The position numbers and the translations under genes are program-made. From an uncultured Oscillospiraceae bacterium (GTDB lineage: Bacteria; Bacillota; Clostridia; Oscillospirales; Acutalibacteraceae): a stretch of 64,000 nt of DNA. The notes under the pieces are model-generated. The model made no database searches, was not told the DNA's origin, and saw nothing but the letters and a program-made list of their open reading frames with translations. The stretch lies in NCBI GenBank assembly GCA_900539845.1, contig UQDP01000003.1:99453-163452 (forward strand). The letters are read 5' to 3'. This document shows positions 54,694-64,000 of this stretch, piece by piece (positions within the stretch are counted from its first letter, which is position 1; every line of letters starts with the position of its first letter).

Positions 54694-55236
54694 TTACTCT
54701 GAAAACGGAGCGCCCAGAAGTCTGAGCAGCTCTCTGCCTTCTTCATCTGTATTTGCGGTGGTTACCATAATGATATCCATACCGCGAACGGCGTCGATCT
54801 TATCATATTCGATTTCGGGGAAAATCAACTGCTCCTTGATACCCATGGCATAATTGCCGCGGCCGTCAAAAGAGTTGGGGTTGATACCTCTGAAGTCACG
54901 AACTCTGGGAAGAGCCAGATTGAAGAACCTGTCAAGGAACTCATACATCTTATCTCCTCTGAGAGTTACCTTTACACCGATCGGCATACCTTCACGCAGT
55001 TTAAAGTTCGCAACGGACTTCTTTGCGCGGCAGACAATCGGTTTCTGACCGGTAATGACGCTGAGATCATTTATGATAGCGTCTACTACCTTTGAATTAT
55101 CGCGGGCTTCACCGCAGCCCACATTGAGAACAATCTTGTCAAGCTTCGGGATTTGCATAACAGATTTGTACTCAAATTTTTTCATAAGAGCCGGAGCGAT
55201 CTCGCTCTTGTAGGCTTCTTTTAATCTTGCAGCCAT
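54694..55236 (-). CDS. rplE: 50S ribosomal protein L5
   Basis: 180 residues. [20 protein letters not shown] near 28 and [20 protein letters not shown] near 123; binds 5S rRNA. Confidence 0.98.
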   Translation of the reverse strand: MAARLKEAYKSEIAPALMKKFEYKSVMQIPKLDKIVLNVGCGEARDNSKVVDAIINDLSVITGQKPIVCRAKKSVANFKLREGMPIGVKVTLRGDKMYEFLDRFFNLALPRVRDFRGINPNSFDGRGNYAMGIKEQLIFPEIEYDKIDAVRGMDIIMVTTANTDEEGRELLRLLGAPFSE

Positions 55237-55256
55237 CGGTTATGTTCCTCCCTTTC

Positions 55257-55559
55257 TTAAAATTCGTTAGCGCACTGCTTGCATACGCGCTTGCCGTCTT
55301 TACGGCCTACACGGGTAGCCTTGCCGCACTTCGGGCAAACAAGCTGAACCTTTGAAGCATAAAGAGCAGATTCAACCGGAACGAGACCGCCCTGCTCGCC
55401 CATTTTACGGGGCTTAACATGCTTGGTAACGATGTTTACCTTCTTTACGATTACCTTACCCTCTTTGGGGCTTACGGCGATAACCTCGCCCTTAACGCCC
55501 TTGGATTTACCGCTGAGCACAACAACCGTGTCACCGGACTTAACAAACATTTTACTCAT
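55257..55559 (-). CDS. rplX: 50S ribosomal protein L24
   Basis: 100 residues. KOW motif FVKSGDTVVVLSGKSKGVKG at 5-24. The C-terminus carries CPKCGKATRV and CKQC, a possible zinc pair seen in several Firmicute L24 proteins. Confidence 0.97.
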   Translation of the reverse strand: MSKMFVKSGDTVVVLSGKSKGVKGEVIAVSPKEGKVIVKKVNIVTKHVKPRKMGEQGGLVPVESALYASKVQLVCPKCGKATRVGRKDGKRVCKQCANEF

Positions 55560-55574
55560 ATTCCAGCACCTCCA

Positions 55575-55943
55575 TTAAAGTACTTCCGGAGCGAGAGAAA
55601 GGATCTTCATATAATCCTTATCACGCAGCTCTCTTGCTACCGGTCCGAAAATACGGGTGCCACGAGGAGTTTTATCCTCTTTAATAATTACGGCAGCATT
55701 TTCATCAAAACGAATGTACTGACCGTCGTCACGACGTACACCTTTAGTTGTACGAACGATGACTGCTTTAACAACTTCGCCTTTTTTAACAACGCCGTTA
55801 GGTGCGGCTTTCTTGACAGAGGCAACGATCACATCGCCGATGTTTGCGTATCTTCTGCCGGAACCGCCCAGAACGCGGATGCAAAGAAGCTCTTTCGCGC
55901 CGGTGTTGTCTGCAACTTTAAGACGGCTTTCCTGTTGTATCAC
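55575..55943 (-). CDS. rplN: 50S ribosomal protein L14
   Basis: 122 residues, exact family length, from GTG 55943 ([20 protein letters not shown]) 8 bases after AGGAGG. A frame extension to 55976 is not coding. [20 protein letters not shown] is the family mark. Confidence 0.97.
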   Translation of the reverse strand: MIQQESRLKVADNTGAKELLCIRVLGGSGRRYANIGDVIVASVKKAAPNGVVKKGEVVKAVIVRTTKGVRRDDGQYIRFDENAAVIIKEDKTPRGTRIFGPVARELRDKDYMKILSLAPEVL

Positions 55944-56042
55944 AGCATTTTCCTCCTTCGTACTGCAAAATAACACTTTGCATCTTGCAGTTATTATTTT
56001 AAAACTAAATATAATATCAAAAGCGACTGTAATTCGTAATGA

Positions 56043-56297
56043 TTACTTAGCCTTTTCAATAATTTCAACAACGCGCCATCTCTTGTCCTTGCTGAGCGGG
56101 CGGGTCTCCATAATGAGCACCTTATCACCTACGCCGCAGGAATTTTCCTCATCGTGCGCCTTGTATTTAACCGTACGGTTAATGATCTTTCCGTAAAGCG
56201 GATGACGGACCCTGTCCTTAATGGTAACAACAACGGTCTTATCCATCTTATCGCTTGAAACTACGCCAACCTTTGTTTTTCTGAGGTTTCTTTCCAT
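56043..56297 (-). CDS. rpsQ: 30S ribosomal protein S17
   Basis: 84 residues, OB fold: [20 protein letters not shown] near 5-24 and [19 protein letters not shown] at the end. A 99-base gap separates it from rplN. Confidence 0.98.
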   Translation of the reverse strand: MERNLRKTKVGVVSSDKMDKTVVVTIKDRVRHPLYGKIINRTVKYKAHDEENSCGVGDKVLIMETRPLSKDKRWRVVEIIEKAK

Positions 56298-56315
56298 AAC
56301 AAACTACCTCCTATC

Positions 56316-56519
56316 TTAAGAATTTGAGTCTGCAAGCTCGATCTCACGCTCAACGGTTTTGATGCGCGCAATATCTTTTCTTACAGCTTTGATTCTCATC
56401 GGGTTGTCGAGCTGGTTGATCGCCTGCTGGAAATGAAGATTGAAAAGCTCTTCCTTAAGCTCCGCAAGCTTTGCCGCGCGCTGTTCCGCGCTGAGCTTCT
56501 TTATTTCAGCTGCTTTCAT
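56316..56519 (-). CDS. rpmC: 50S ribosomal protein L29
   Basis: 67 residues, two helices: [20 protein letters not shown] near 17 and [16 protein letters not shown]. Its ATG shares bases with the rplP stop. Confidence 0.98.
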   Translation of the reverse strand: MKAAEIKKLSAEQRAAKLAELKEELFNLHFQQAINQLDNPMRIKAVRKDIARIKTVEREIELADSNS

Positions 56520-56941
56520 TATTGCTCGCCTCCCTCTTCTTTAACTACGAATTTGCATTTGATAGGAAGTTTGTTGGCAGCAAGACGCATCGCCTCGCGC
56601 GCAACCTCTTCGTCTACGCCGCCGAGCTCAAACATAACTCTGCCCGGCTTAACTACTGCTACCCAGTAGTCTACGTTACCTTTACCTTTACCCATACGGG
56701 TATCGGCAGGTCTTGCCGTGATCGGCTTGTCGGGGAAAATCTTTATCCATACCTGACCGCCACGCTTTGTGTAACGAGTCATAGCGATACGGGCAGCCTC
56801 GATCTGTGCCGCTGTTATCCAAGCAGGCTCAGTTGCCTGAAGACCAAACTGACCGTAAGTTACCTTGTTGCCTCTTGTAGCTTCACCGGTCATACGACCT
56901 CTGTGCTGCTTACGGTGCTTAACACGCTTTGGTAAGAGCAT
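56519..56941 (-). CDS. rplP: 50S ribosomal protein L16
   Basis: 140 residues. [20 protein letters not shown] start and [19 protein letters not shown] near 82. Lies between rpsC and rpmC with one-base overlaps. Confidence 0.98.
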   Translation of the reverse strand: MLLPKRVKHRKQHRGRMTGEATRGNKVTYGQFGLQATEPAWITAAQIEAARIAMTRYTKRGGQVWIKIFPDKPITARPADTRMGKGKGNVDYWVAVVKPGRVMFELGGVDEEVAREAMRLAANKLPIKCKFVVKEEGGEQ

Positions 56942-57681
56942 TACTGATTTCCTCCTTCCCTACGTCTGCCGCCTCTGTTGTTATCCCTTTTGTTGTCTCT
57001 GCGGCGGGTGTAGTTATTTCTTCTCTGGGGCTTATTTCTGCTCTCGCGGAGAACCTCGCCCTGATAGATCCAAGTTTTTACGCCGATACGGCCGTAAGTT
57101 GTTGCAGCCTCGGCAGTGCCGTAATCGATATCGGCACGGATTGTCTGAAGCGGGATCGTGCCTTCTTTATAAGTTTCCGAACGCGCGATCTCCGCGCCGC
57201 CGATACGGCCGGAAACCTGAACTTTGATACCGCGTGCGCCGAGCTTCATTGTATTTCTGATCGCCTGCTTAACGGCACGGCGGAAAGAAACACGCTTCTC
57301 AAGCTGTGTAGCGATGCTCTGTGCAACAAGTGTTGCGTTCAGATCAGGCTGTCTGATCTCAATAATATTGATGAATACTTCATCGTTCTTTTTTCCAAGC
57401 TTCTTAGCGCAAATCGCCTTGAGCTTATCGATCTCTGCGCCCTGCTTACCGATAACCATACCGGGCTTAGCACAGTGGATGTTGATTCTTACGCGCTTTG
57501 CGTCGCGCTCAATCTCAACTTTAGGAACACCCGCGCTTTTGAGCGTTTCAAGCAGATACTGACGAAGATTGTAATCTTCAACAAGGATGTTGCCGAAATC
57601 GCCTTTCTTAGCATACCAGCGGGAGTCCCAGTTCTTGATAACGCCGATTCTTAAACCGGTTGGATTACATTTCTGTCCCAT
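56941..57681 (-). CDS. rpsC: 30S ribosomal protein S3
   Basis: 246 residues. [20 protein letters not shown] start, KH domain with [15 protein letters not shown] near 72-86, and a C-terminal Arg/Asn/Gly-rich tail longer than in E. coli, a common Clostridia trait. Confidence 0.98.
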   Translation of the reverse strand: MGQKCNPTGLRIGVIKNWDSRWYAKKGDFGNILVEDYNLRQYLLETLKSAGVPKVEIERDAKRVRINIHCAKPGMVIGKQGAEIDKLKAICAKKLGKKNDEVFINIIEIRQPDLNATLVAQSIATQLEKRVSFRRAVKQAIRNTMKLGARGIKVQVSGRIGGAEIARSETYKEGTIPLQTIRADIDYGTAEAATTYGRIGVKTWIYQGEVLRESRNKPQRRNNYTRRRDNKRDNNRGGRRREGGNQ

Positions 57682-57699
57682 TTAACTCTTCCTCCTCGC

Positions 57700-58038
57700 T
57701 CAGTCTTCCATTTCCGAAACGGTAATGGTGATGTGTGATGTTCTCTTATTGATTCTGTAAGCCCTGCCCTGCGCTCTGGGGCGGATCCTCTTAAGAGTAG
57801 GACCTGCCGTTACATTGCAGTAGCTTACATATAATCTTGATACGTCCATATTATTGTTGTTCTCCGCGTTTGCCATAGCAGACTTAAGAACTTTTGCAAG
57901 CGGCTCAGTAGCAGCTTTGGGTGTGTGCTTAAGGATTGCCATAGCCTTGTCGCAAGGTTGATTTCTTATCAAATCAAGAACAATCTGAACCTTTCTGGGA
58001 GAAATACGAACATATGTTGCTTTAGCTGTTGCTTCCAT
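57700..58038 (-). CDS. rplV: 50S ribosomal protein L22
   Basis: 112 residues. AKATYVRISPRKVQIVLDLI near 4 and RIRPRAQGRAYRINKRTSHI near 84; the latter is the tunnel loop region. Confidence 0.98.
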   Translation of the reverse strand: MEATAKATYVRISPRKVQIVLDLIRNQPCDKAMAILKHTPKAATEPLAKVLKSAMANAENNNNMDVSRLYVSYCNVTAGPTLKRIRPRAQGRAYRINKRTSHITITVSEMED

Positions 58039-58057
58039 AGTTTAATTCTCCTTTCGA

Positions 58058-58330
58058 TTACTTCGTTGTCTTTGAGCCTGCGTGGCCGCGGAATGTTCTT
58101 GTGGGAGCGAACTCGCCGAGTTTGTGACCAACCATATCCTCAGTTACATAAACAGGAACATGCTTTCTACCGTCGTGAACAGCAAATGTGTGTCCTACGA
58201 ACTCAGGGAAGATAGTTGAACTTCTTGACCAGGTCTTGATGACCTGCTTATCGCCCTTTTCGTTGAGAGCTGCTACCTTTTTATAAAGGCTCTCTTCAAC
58301 GTATGCGCCTTTTTTAGTACTTCTACTCAT
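58058..58330 (-). CDS. rpsS: 30S ribosomal protein S19
   Basis: 90 residues. [20 protein letters not shown] near 33 and [19 protein letters not shown] near 67 are diagnostic. Confidence 0.98.
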   Translation of the reverse strand: MSRSTKKGAYVEESLYKKVAALNEKGDKQVIKTWSRSSTIFPEFVGHTFAVHDGRKHVPVYVTEDMVGHKLGEFAPTRTFRGHAGSKTTK

Positions 58331-58349
58331 CTAATCTTCTCCTTTCCTC

Positions 58350-59183
58350 TTATTTACCGTTACGACGTCTTACGATCATCTTGTTGGAAGCTTTCTTCCT
58401 GTTGCGTGTCTTATAACCGAGAGCAGGTTTGCCCCAAGGTGTAACAGGACCGGGACGGCCGATAGGAGCCTTACCTTCACCACCACCGTGAGGATGGTCG
58501 TTCGGGTTCATAACAGAACCGCGGACTGTCGGTCTCCAGCCCATATTGCGTTTGCGTCCGGCTTTACCGATCTTAACATTTGCGTGGTCTGTGTTTCCTA
58601 CAACACCGATCGTAGCCATACAATCCACAGGTACATTGCGAAGCTCGCCTGAGGGGAGTCTGAGCAATGCATAAGGACCTTCAATAGCCATAAGCTGAGC
58701 GCTGTTGCCGGCTGAACGTGCGAGCTGAGCGCCTCTGCCGGGATAAAGCTCAACATTGTGTACGATCGTACCTACAGGGATATTCTTGAGCGGAAGCGCA
58801 TTTCCTGCAACGATATCCGCATCGGGACCGGCAACTACCTTTGCGCCGATCTGAAGACCTTCGGGAGCAATGATGTAGCTCTTAACGCCGTCTTCATACT
58901 GAATCAGTGCAATGTGCGCGGAACGGTTGGGATCATATTCAATGGTCTTTACCGTTGCGGGCATATCAAACTTCTGTCTCTTAAAATCTATTACGCGGTA
59001 CTTTCTTCTGTTTCCGCCGCCGCGGTGGCGAACTGTGATTCTTCCGTAAGAGTTACGGCCTGACTTTTTGCTGATGGGTTCAAGCAAGGATCTTTCAGGA
59101 GCAACTTTAGAGAGGGAAGAATAATCTGTAACCGACATATTTCTTCTTGAAGGAGTAGTCGGCTTATAATTCTTGATAGCCAT
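58350..59183 (-). CDS. rplB: 50S ribosomal protein L2
   Basis: 277 residues from ATG 59183 ([20 protein letters not shown]) with AAAGGAA upstream. Peptidyl-transferase-site segment [20 protein letters not shown] near 225 with the conserved His. A 107-base gap before it holds a small GAAGGG/CCCTTC hairpin (59212-59229). Confidence 0.98.
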   Translation of the reverse strand: MAIKNYKPTTPSRRNMSVTDYSSLSKVAPERSLLEPISKKSGRNSYGRITVRHRGGGNRRKYRVIDFKRQKFDMPATVKTIEYDPNRSAHIALIQYEDGVKSYIIAPEGLQIGAKVVAGPDADIVAGNALPLKNIPVGTIVHNVELYPGRGAQLARSAGNSAQLMAIEGPYALLRLPSGELRNVPVDCMATIGVVGNTDHANVKIGKAGRKRNMGWRPTVRGSVMNPNDHPHGGGEGKAPIGRPGPVTPWGKPALGYKTRNRKKASNKMIVRRRNGK

Positions 59184-59290
59184 TATTATTTTTCCTTTCT
59201 GAACAACTTTGCGAAGGGATGGCACCCTTCATACCTCATCATTCGAAATTTCTCTTAATTACTATTAAATGTATATACCTGAGCGGCAGA

Positions 59291-59587
59291 TTACATCATA
59301 TCGTTGAAGAATTCGATATCCTTTGAATCCTCGGTAAGAGTAACGATTGCCTTTTTCCACGAAGGTGTGTAACCCTTGTTCATACCCTGGCGGCGTTCGT
59401 GACCGCGGACATTCATCGTGTTTACCTTTGCCACTTTCGTTCCCGGAAAGACCTCTTCAACAGCCTTTGCGATCTGAATCTTGTTGGCGTCCTTCGCTAC
59501 TTTGAAGGTATATTTTTTATTTACAAGCCCTGTCATAGACTCTTCGGTAATGATAGGCTTGAGAATGATCTCGTGAGCTGTTTTCAT
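59291..59587 (-). CDS. rplW: 50S ribosomal protein L23
   Basis: 98 residues. IILKPIITEESMTGL and YTFKVAKDANKIQIAKAVEE. Its start overlaps the rplD stop by one base. Confidence 0.98.
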   Translation of the reverse strand: MKTAHEIILKPIITEESMTGLVNKKYTFKVAKDANKIQIAKAVEEVFPGTKVAKVNTMNVRGHERRQGMNKGYTPSWKKAIVTLTEDSKDIEFFNDMM

Positions 59588-60210
59588 TACGCATATACCT
59601 CCTCTATTTTCTTGGCTGCTTCCTTAAGAACAACAAGGTTGTTGCAGTTGAGGATATCGTAAACACAAAGCGTATTTACTGTTGCAACCTTTACGCCCTC
59701 GATATTGCGGGCACTCTTGTAAATCGTTTCATCGTTTTCCGGCAGAACAAGCAATACTTTTTTGCCGGTCTTGAGTTTTGAAAGCATCTCGGCAACAGCC
59801 TTTGTTTTGATCGCTTCAAGCTCAATCTTATTTAATACAAGCATTTCGGATTCCGCAACCTTTGAAGAAAGAGCAGACTTCATAGCAAGTCTCTTTACCT
59901 TCTTGTTTACGTTGACCTTGTACTTTCTTGGCTTGGGACCGAGAGCGATACCGCCGTGTGTCCACTGAGGGCTTCTTGTTGAGCCCTGACGAGCACGGCC
60001 TGTTCCCTTCTGTCTCCAAGGTTTAGCACCGCCGCCTGAAACTTCGGAACGAGTGAGAGTGGACTGGGTGCCCTGGCGCTGCGCAGCAAGATAGCTTACA
60101 ACAGCAAGATGCATTGCATATTTATTCGGCTCAATGCCGAAAACGGAATCCGCAAGATCAAGCTTAGAAGTTTTGCGGCCTTCCTGGTTATAAACCTGAA
60201 CCTGTGCCAT
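59587..60210 (-). CDS. rplD: 50S ribosomal protein L4
   Basis: 207 residues. The extended loop holds RSEVSGGGAKPWRQKGTGRA near 54 and ARQGSTRSPQWTHGGIALGP. In E. coli L4 also represses the S10 operon; here the leader contains a terminator-like element, but control by L4 is only a guess. Confidence 0.98.
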   Translation of the reverse strand: MAQVQVYNQEGRKTSKLDLADSVFGIEPNKYAMHLAVVSYLAAQRQGTQSTLTRSEVSGGGAKPWRQKGTGRARQGSTRSPQWTHGGIALGPKPRKYKVNVNKKVKRLAMKSALSSKVAESEMLVLNKIELEAIKTKAVAEMLSKLKTGKKVLLVLPENDETIYKSARNIEGVKVATVNTLCVYDILNCNNLVVLKEAAKKIEEVYA

Positions 60211-60227
60211 TTTTATCTCTCCTTTCG

Positions 60228-60860
60228 TTAAGCTTTAACAGCGTCTGCGATAACAACGATTCCGCCCTTGGGACCGGGTACGGCGCCCTTAACGGCGATA
60301 AGGTTGTTTTCATTGTCTACCTTTGCAACCTTAAGGTTTTGGATGGTTACTGTTTCGTGGCCGTAATGACCTGCCATTTTTCTGCCCTTAAATACTCTTG
60401 AAGGACTTGAGCAGGCACCGAGCGAACCCTGATGACGCGCGTTCGGACCAGTACCGTGGGACTCACGGAGTCTTGAGAAATTCCAACGCTTGATCGCACC
60501 GGCTGTTCCATGACCCTTAGAAGTTCCCTTTACGTCAACCGTTTCGCCCTCTGCAAAAGTCTCTGCCTTAATGATATCGCCCACGTTGAGCGCGGAGCAG
60601 TCATCAAGACGGAACTCTTTGAGCGTTTTCTTCGGAGCAACGTCATTTTTTGCGAAGTGACCTTTGAGCGGCTTGTTGAGCTTGCTGAGCTTAACGTCGC
60701 CGAAGCCCACCTGAACGGCCTCATAGCCGTCGTTCTCAAGCGTTTTCTTCTGCGTTACAACGCACGGACCGGCTTCGATTACCGTTACCGGAATAACTTT
60801 GCCGTTTTCGTCGAAGATCTGAGTCATTCCGATCTTCTTTCCGATAATACCTTTTTTCAT
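60228..60860 (-). CDS. rplC: 50S ribosomal protein L3
   Basis: 210 residues. MKKGIIGKKIGMTQIFDENG start; central KRWNFSRLRESHGTGPNAR and GHYGHETVTIQNL. AAGGAGG upstream. Confidence 0.98.
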   Translation of the reverse strand: MKKGIIGKKIGMTQIFDENGKVIPVTVIEAGPCVVTQKKTLENDGYEAVQVGFGDVKLSKLNKPLKGHFAKNDVAPKKTLKEFRLDDCSALNVGDIIKAETFAEGETVDVKGTSKGHGTAGAIKRWNFSRLRESHGTGPNARHQGSLGACSSPSRVFKGRKMAGHYGHETVTIQNLKVAKVDNENNLIAVKGAVPGPKGGIVVIADAVKA

Positions 60861-60915
60861 AATTTTTCCTCCTTGGTTATTGGTTGGTTTCCCAACTTGA
60901 CCTCGTCAGGCGCGA

Positions 60916-61230
60916 TTATAATTTGATTTCGATTTCAACGCCTGCCGGGAGCTCAAGACTTGTCAGAGCCTCAACCGTTTTATTTGAAGGTCTGAGAATG
61001 TCGATGAGTCTTTTGTGTGTTCTCTGCTCAAACTGTTCGCGGCTGTCCTTATACTTGTGAACCGCTCTTAAAATCGTTATAACTTCCTTTTCCGTGGGAA
61101 GCGGAATAGGACCGCTTACCTGCGCACCGGTAGCCTTGGCAGTTTCAACGATTTTTTCTGAAGCCTGATCCACAAGGTTATGGTCATAACCCTTGAGTCT
61201 GATGCGGATTTTTACTTTGCTTGCTGCCAT
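60916..61230 (-). CDS. rpsJ: 30S ribosomal protein S10 (NusE)
   Basis: 104 residues. [20 protein letters not shown] start and [20 protein letters not shown]. Also NusE in antitermination complexes. First gene of the super-operon; CAGGAGG upstream of ATG 61230. tufA/fusA/rpsL are not directly upstream. Confidence 0.98.
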   Translation of the reverse strand: MAASKVKIRIRLKGYDHNLVDQASEKIVETAKATGAQVSGPIPLPTEKEVITILRAVHKYKDSREQFEQRTHKRLIDILRPSNKTVEALTSLELPAGVEIEIKL

Positions 61231-61245
61231 TTACTTTTCCTCCTG

Positions 61246-61547
61246 AAAAATATTGGTGCGAGACTTTACCTTTTGATTCATTCCACCCATCCGCGTGTTT
61301 CAAAGCCGCCCATTTAAAAACCGAATGACAGACGATCATTCGGGCAGCCTTTGCGGAAAGCAGACATACGCAAGCTATCTGCAAAGGAATGAATAAAGGT
61401 ATGATTTCGCCCGGTTTAAAATCGGACATACTCCGCCGAAATTCCCGCTTTGGGTCAAGCGCCACCTCCGGCATCATCGCATATCTTTTGTGTGAAAACC
61501 ATATACTACAATAAATATAAATATATAATATATGCCTTTTCACACGC
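61246..61547 (-). promoter_or_regulatory. Structured leader of S10 operon with possible attenuator
   Basis: About 300 nt between the promoter and rpsJ ribosome site, without a convincing ORF. On the minus strand: 5-prime stem GTGTGAAAA / TTTTCACAC (about 61541-61533 and 61497-61489), extended by CATATA/TATATG; then hairpin CCTTTGC / GCAAAGG (61387-61381, 61354-61348) enclosing GCAGA/TCTGC; then CCGAATGA / TCATTCGG (61343-61336, 61328-61321) followed at once by T5. The last has the form of an intrinsic terminator inside the leader. Confidence 0.6.
61316..61343 (-). terminator. Terminator-like attenuator in S10 leader
   Basis: 8-bp perfect stem, 7-base loop, then TTTTT and AAAT on the minus strand, about 205-230 nt after the predicted start and 70 nt before the rpsJ ribosome site. 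Confidence 0.6.
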
Positions 61548-61553
61548 CTGTTT

Positions 61554-61582
61554 ATTATATATTAGCAGAAGCTGTTTGTCAA
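61554..61582 (-). promoter_or_regulatory. Promoter of S10-spc-alpha super-operon
   Basis: Perfect consensus: TTGACA (61582-61577), 17 bp, TATAAT (61559-61554) on the minus strand, with AT-rich sequence upstream that could act as an UP element. Confidence 0.9.
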
Positions 61583-61670
61583 TAGCGAATTTCCAAAAAA
61601 TATAAAATTTTTTTCGTTGTTTTTCACAAACTTTTTATAAAAATATCGTTTATTTGCACAATTATTTTAT

Positions 61671-61701
61671 ATAAAAACCGCGTCCCCTTTCGGAGACGCG
61701 G
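61671..61701 (-). terminator. Terminator of collagen-like gene
   Basis: CCGCGTCTCC / GGGGACGCGG (one G-U pair), GAAA tetraloop, then T5 on the minus strand. Confidence 0.92.
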
Positions 61702-61753
61702 CAACACACCCAACCGTACTATAACAATACGTTTTAAGATGCATTATTTAGAT

Positions 61754-62731
<978 letters not shown>

Positions 62732-62757
62732 TTACCCACCTGTTAGTATTTAAAGTC

Positions 62758-62774
62758 GATACATAAAATGTATC
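62758..62774. promoter_or_regulatory. Perfect palindrome in collagen-gene leader
   Basis: GATACAT-AAA-ATGTATC, 7-bp perfect inverted repeat, between a TATAAT (62786-62781) that lacks a -35 and the gene. May be an operator or RNA hairpin. Confidence 0.45.
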
Positions 62775-62799
62775 TGTACCATTATATTCCAAAAGCCGG

Positions 62800-63879
62800 T
62801 CACCCGTTACCGCGAAGCGAGGCGAAATAAGCTTTATTGTGCAGATATGCCGCAGATGCCGGCTTTAAAGAGCCTGCGATCTCATTATATCTTTGAGCCG
62901 CTTCGACATTGCCGGTGCGGTCAAAACACACAGCAAGCTGTATTGCCGGAATATATCCGTAACAGTCGGAGTTCACGAAAGCGCCGCTTTTTGAATCCGG
63001 CTCCATACTAAGCGCTGTTTCAAACCAGAAACATGCCTGGGCAAAACGTTTTTCCAGCATAAGAACATTGCCTATTTCGCAGCATATCTCAGCACGGGGT
63101 GAATCATAAATAAACGAACGGCAAAGCGAATCGAACGCGCCTTTGGTATTCCCTAACTGAATATAACAGTAAGAAAGAATCTTACAGGCTTCTATATCGT
63201 TTTCTATCCACCCTTTGTTTTCTTCAAGAAAGTTATTCAGCACCTCTGCTGCGCGCTCATACCGCCCATGATAATACAGCTCTCTGCCGAAATAAAATTC
63301 ATCACGTGGGGTAAACGGCTCGCCCAGCCTTTCCTGCTCTAGATAAATATCCAGATTACGGGTGCTGTATTCTTTTTTTACCGATCTGTGCGTTACGGCA
63401 GCGTCGGCATACAGAATTTTTCCGCCGTATTCGATCGCCTCATGCACCCTGCCCTTCCATACAAAACCGCAGCTGCGTCTGACTATTCTTTCCCTGTAAA
63501 AGGAAAACGCAGGGTTTCCGTTTTCATCAAAAGCCGTGTTGTAAGGAAGCATAATCACATCAGCCGAGCCGTCCGACTCCAGCATAAGAGAACGCAGCTT
63601 CTCCGCGTCCTCTTTACGCATAACGTCATCCGCATCCAGCCACATTATATAGTCACAGCCGGCTTTGGAAAAGGCGAAATTTCTTGCCGCCGAAAAATCA
63701 TTGCACCATACGAAATCATATATCTTATCGGTAAAACGTGCGGCTGCTTTTTTTGTGCCGTCGGTGCTGCCGGTGTCAACAATAATCATTTCATCAACCA
63801 TGCTTTTTACGCTTTCAAGGCAGCGCGCAAGCACCTTTTCCTCATTTTTCACAATCATACATAAGCTCAGAGTCTGCAA
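62800..63879 (-). CDS. Family 2 glycosyltransferase with TPR-like C-terminal half
   Basis: About 359 residues. GT-A fold: LCMIVKNEEKVLARCLESV at the start, DTGSTDGT near 34-41, and the metal motif MWLDADDV near 83-90 (DAD, DxD type); then a conserved FVWKGRVHEAIEYGG. Residues about 200-350 show helical TPR-like repeats. This architecture is the one of SunS-like and exosporium-cluster glycosyltransferases that modify proteins. Start: TTG 63879 after GGGGATGA gives MQTLSLCMIVKNEE; the frame opens at 63939 but adds a hydrophobic stretch without a ribosome site. Likely target: the collagen-like protein downstream (inferred). Confidence 0.85.
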   Translation of the reverse strand: MQTLSLCMIVKNEEKVLARCLESVKSMVDEMIIVDTGSTDGTKKAAARFTDKIYDFVWCNDFSAARNFAFSKAGCDYIMWLDADDVMRKEDAEKLRSLMLESDGSADVIMLPYNTAFDENGNPAFSFYRERIVRRSCGFVWKGRVHEAIEYGGKILYADAAVTHRSVKKEYSTRNLDIYLEQERLGEPFTPRDEFYFGRELYYHGRYERAAEVLNNFLEENKGWIENDIEACKILSYCYIQLGNTKGAFDSLCRSFIYDSPRAEICCEIGNVLMLEKRFAQACFWFETALSMEPDSKSGAFVNSDCYGYIPAIQLAVCFDRTGNVEAAQRYNEIAGSLKPASAAYLHNKAYFASLRGNG

Positions 63880-63952
63880 AAAATCATCCCCAAGGCATAA
63901 TATGAAAACAGCAAAAAAATGTGAAAGCCGTCTCTGCAAACTTGAAAATCAT

Positions 63953-63996
63953 AACCACCAGTTAAACTGGTGGTTTGCACAGGCCCTAAAAGGGCC
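63953..63996. repeat. Two tandem palindromes at window edge, REP/IS200-end-like
   Basis: AACCACCAGTT/AACTGGTGGTT (63953-63975) and GGCCCT-AAA-AGGGCC (63982-63996). The pair of short strong hairpins resembles REP elements or subterminal hairpins of IS200/IS605-type elements; no transposase is visible before the window ends. Confidence 0.45.
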
Positions 63997-64000
63997 GCCT

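Noticed and set aside
59212..59229. GAAGGG/CCCTTC hairpin between rplW and rplB
   Set aside because: Six pairs and no T-run; not enough for an internal terminator in the ribosomal operon.
61184..61543. 119-codon open frame covering the S10 leader and the start of rpsJ
   Set aside because: It spans the hairpins and attenuator, overlaps rpsJ, has no good ribosome site and no family features; the leader reading explains the region better.

Overview
The window comes from a low-to-mid GC Gram-positive bacterium of the class Clostridia, most likely a gut Oscillospiraceae/Ruminococcaceae lineage. Reasons: a dcw cluster with a PASTA-tailed SpoVD/PBP2x-type transpeptidase, ylxM-ffh and IreB, a zinc-type S14 (rpsN), a C+ S4, an adenylate kinase with a zinc lid, a T-box in front of pheST, a yqzL-like gene between era and recO, a separate PurO-type IMP cyclohydrolase, and genes for host-glycan use (sialidase, sulfatase, hexosamine kinase, GPH sugar symporters). 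No phage, CRISPR array, rRNA or tRNA gene was seen. Strict promoters (TTGACA-like, 16-17 bp, TATAAT-like) and hairpin terminators mark most transcription units.

Layout. 1-6542 (minus): dcw cluster mraZ-rsmH-ftsL-spoVD-murE-mraY (mraY cut by the window edge), with a sigma-A promoter and about 10-bp repeats that look like a MraZ operator. 6606-8062 (plus): GPH symporter. 8121-12230 (minus): ogt, a coiled-coil protein, coaD, rsmD, and uvrC. 12234-16486 (minus): ptsH; rimM-trmD; ylxM-ffh-rpsP-khpA. 16588-22346 (minus): phoH-ybeY-era-yqzL-recO-mutS2. 22352-25884 (plus): an odd operon FkbM methyltransferase - MscS channel - cytoplasmic sulfatase. 25931-29049 (minus): second GPH symporter and an iron alcohol dehydrogenase. 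29097-35296 (plus): sialidase, an unassigned structured small RNA, T-box-pheS-pheT, ireB and a small uncharacterised protein. 35351-41525 (minus): polytopic membrane protein, NahK-like kinase, MacA/MacB-like adaptor and permease without an ATPase gene. 41570-45856 (minus): purE-purM-purN-purO-purD. 45893-61582 (minus): the full S10-spc-alpha ribosomal super-operon (rpsJ to rplQ, including secY, adk, map, infA, rpoA) with a structured leader holding a terminator-like attenuator. 61671-63879 (minus): a BclA-like collagen protein next to a glycosyltransferase. The last 50 bases hold two tandem palindromes, possibly the end of a REP/IS200-type element.

How it fits together: most of the window is core cell growth (wall synthesis, ribosome, SRP, purines, repair). 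The accessory genes point to life on host glycans: sialidase, sulfatase, hexosamine 1-kinase and two sugar:cation symporters, all lacking obvious export signals, so acting on imported oligosaccharides; and to surface decoration (collagen-like Thr-rich protein plus glycosyltransferase). The items most worth follow-up are the small RNA at 30617-30795, the S10-operon leader, the collagen/glycosyltransferase pair, and the adaptor/permease pair without ATPase.
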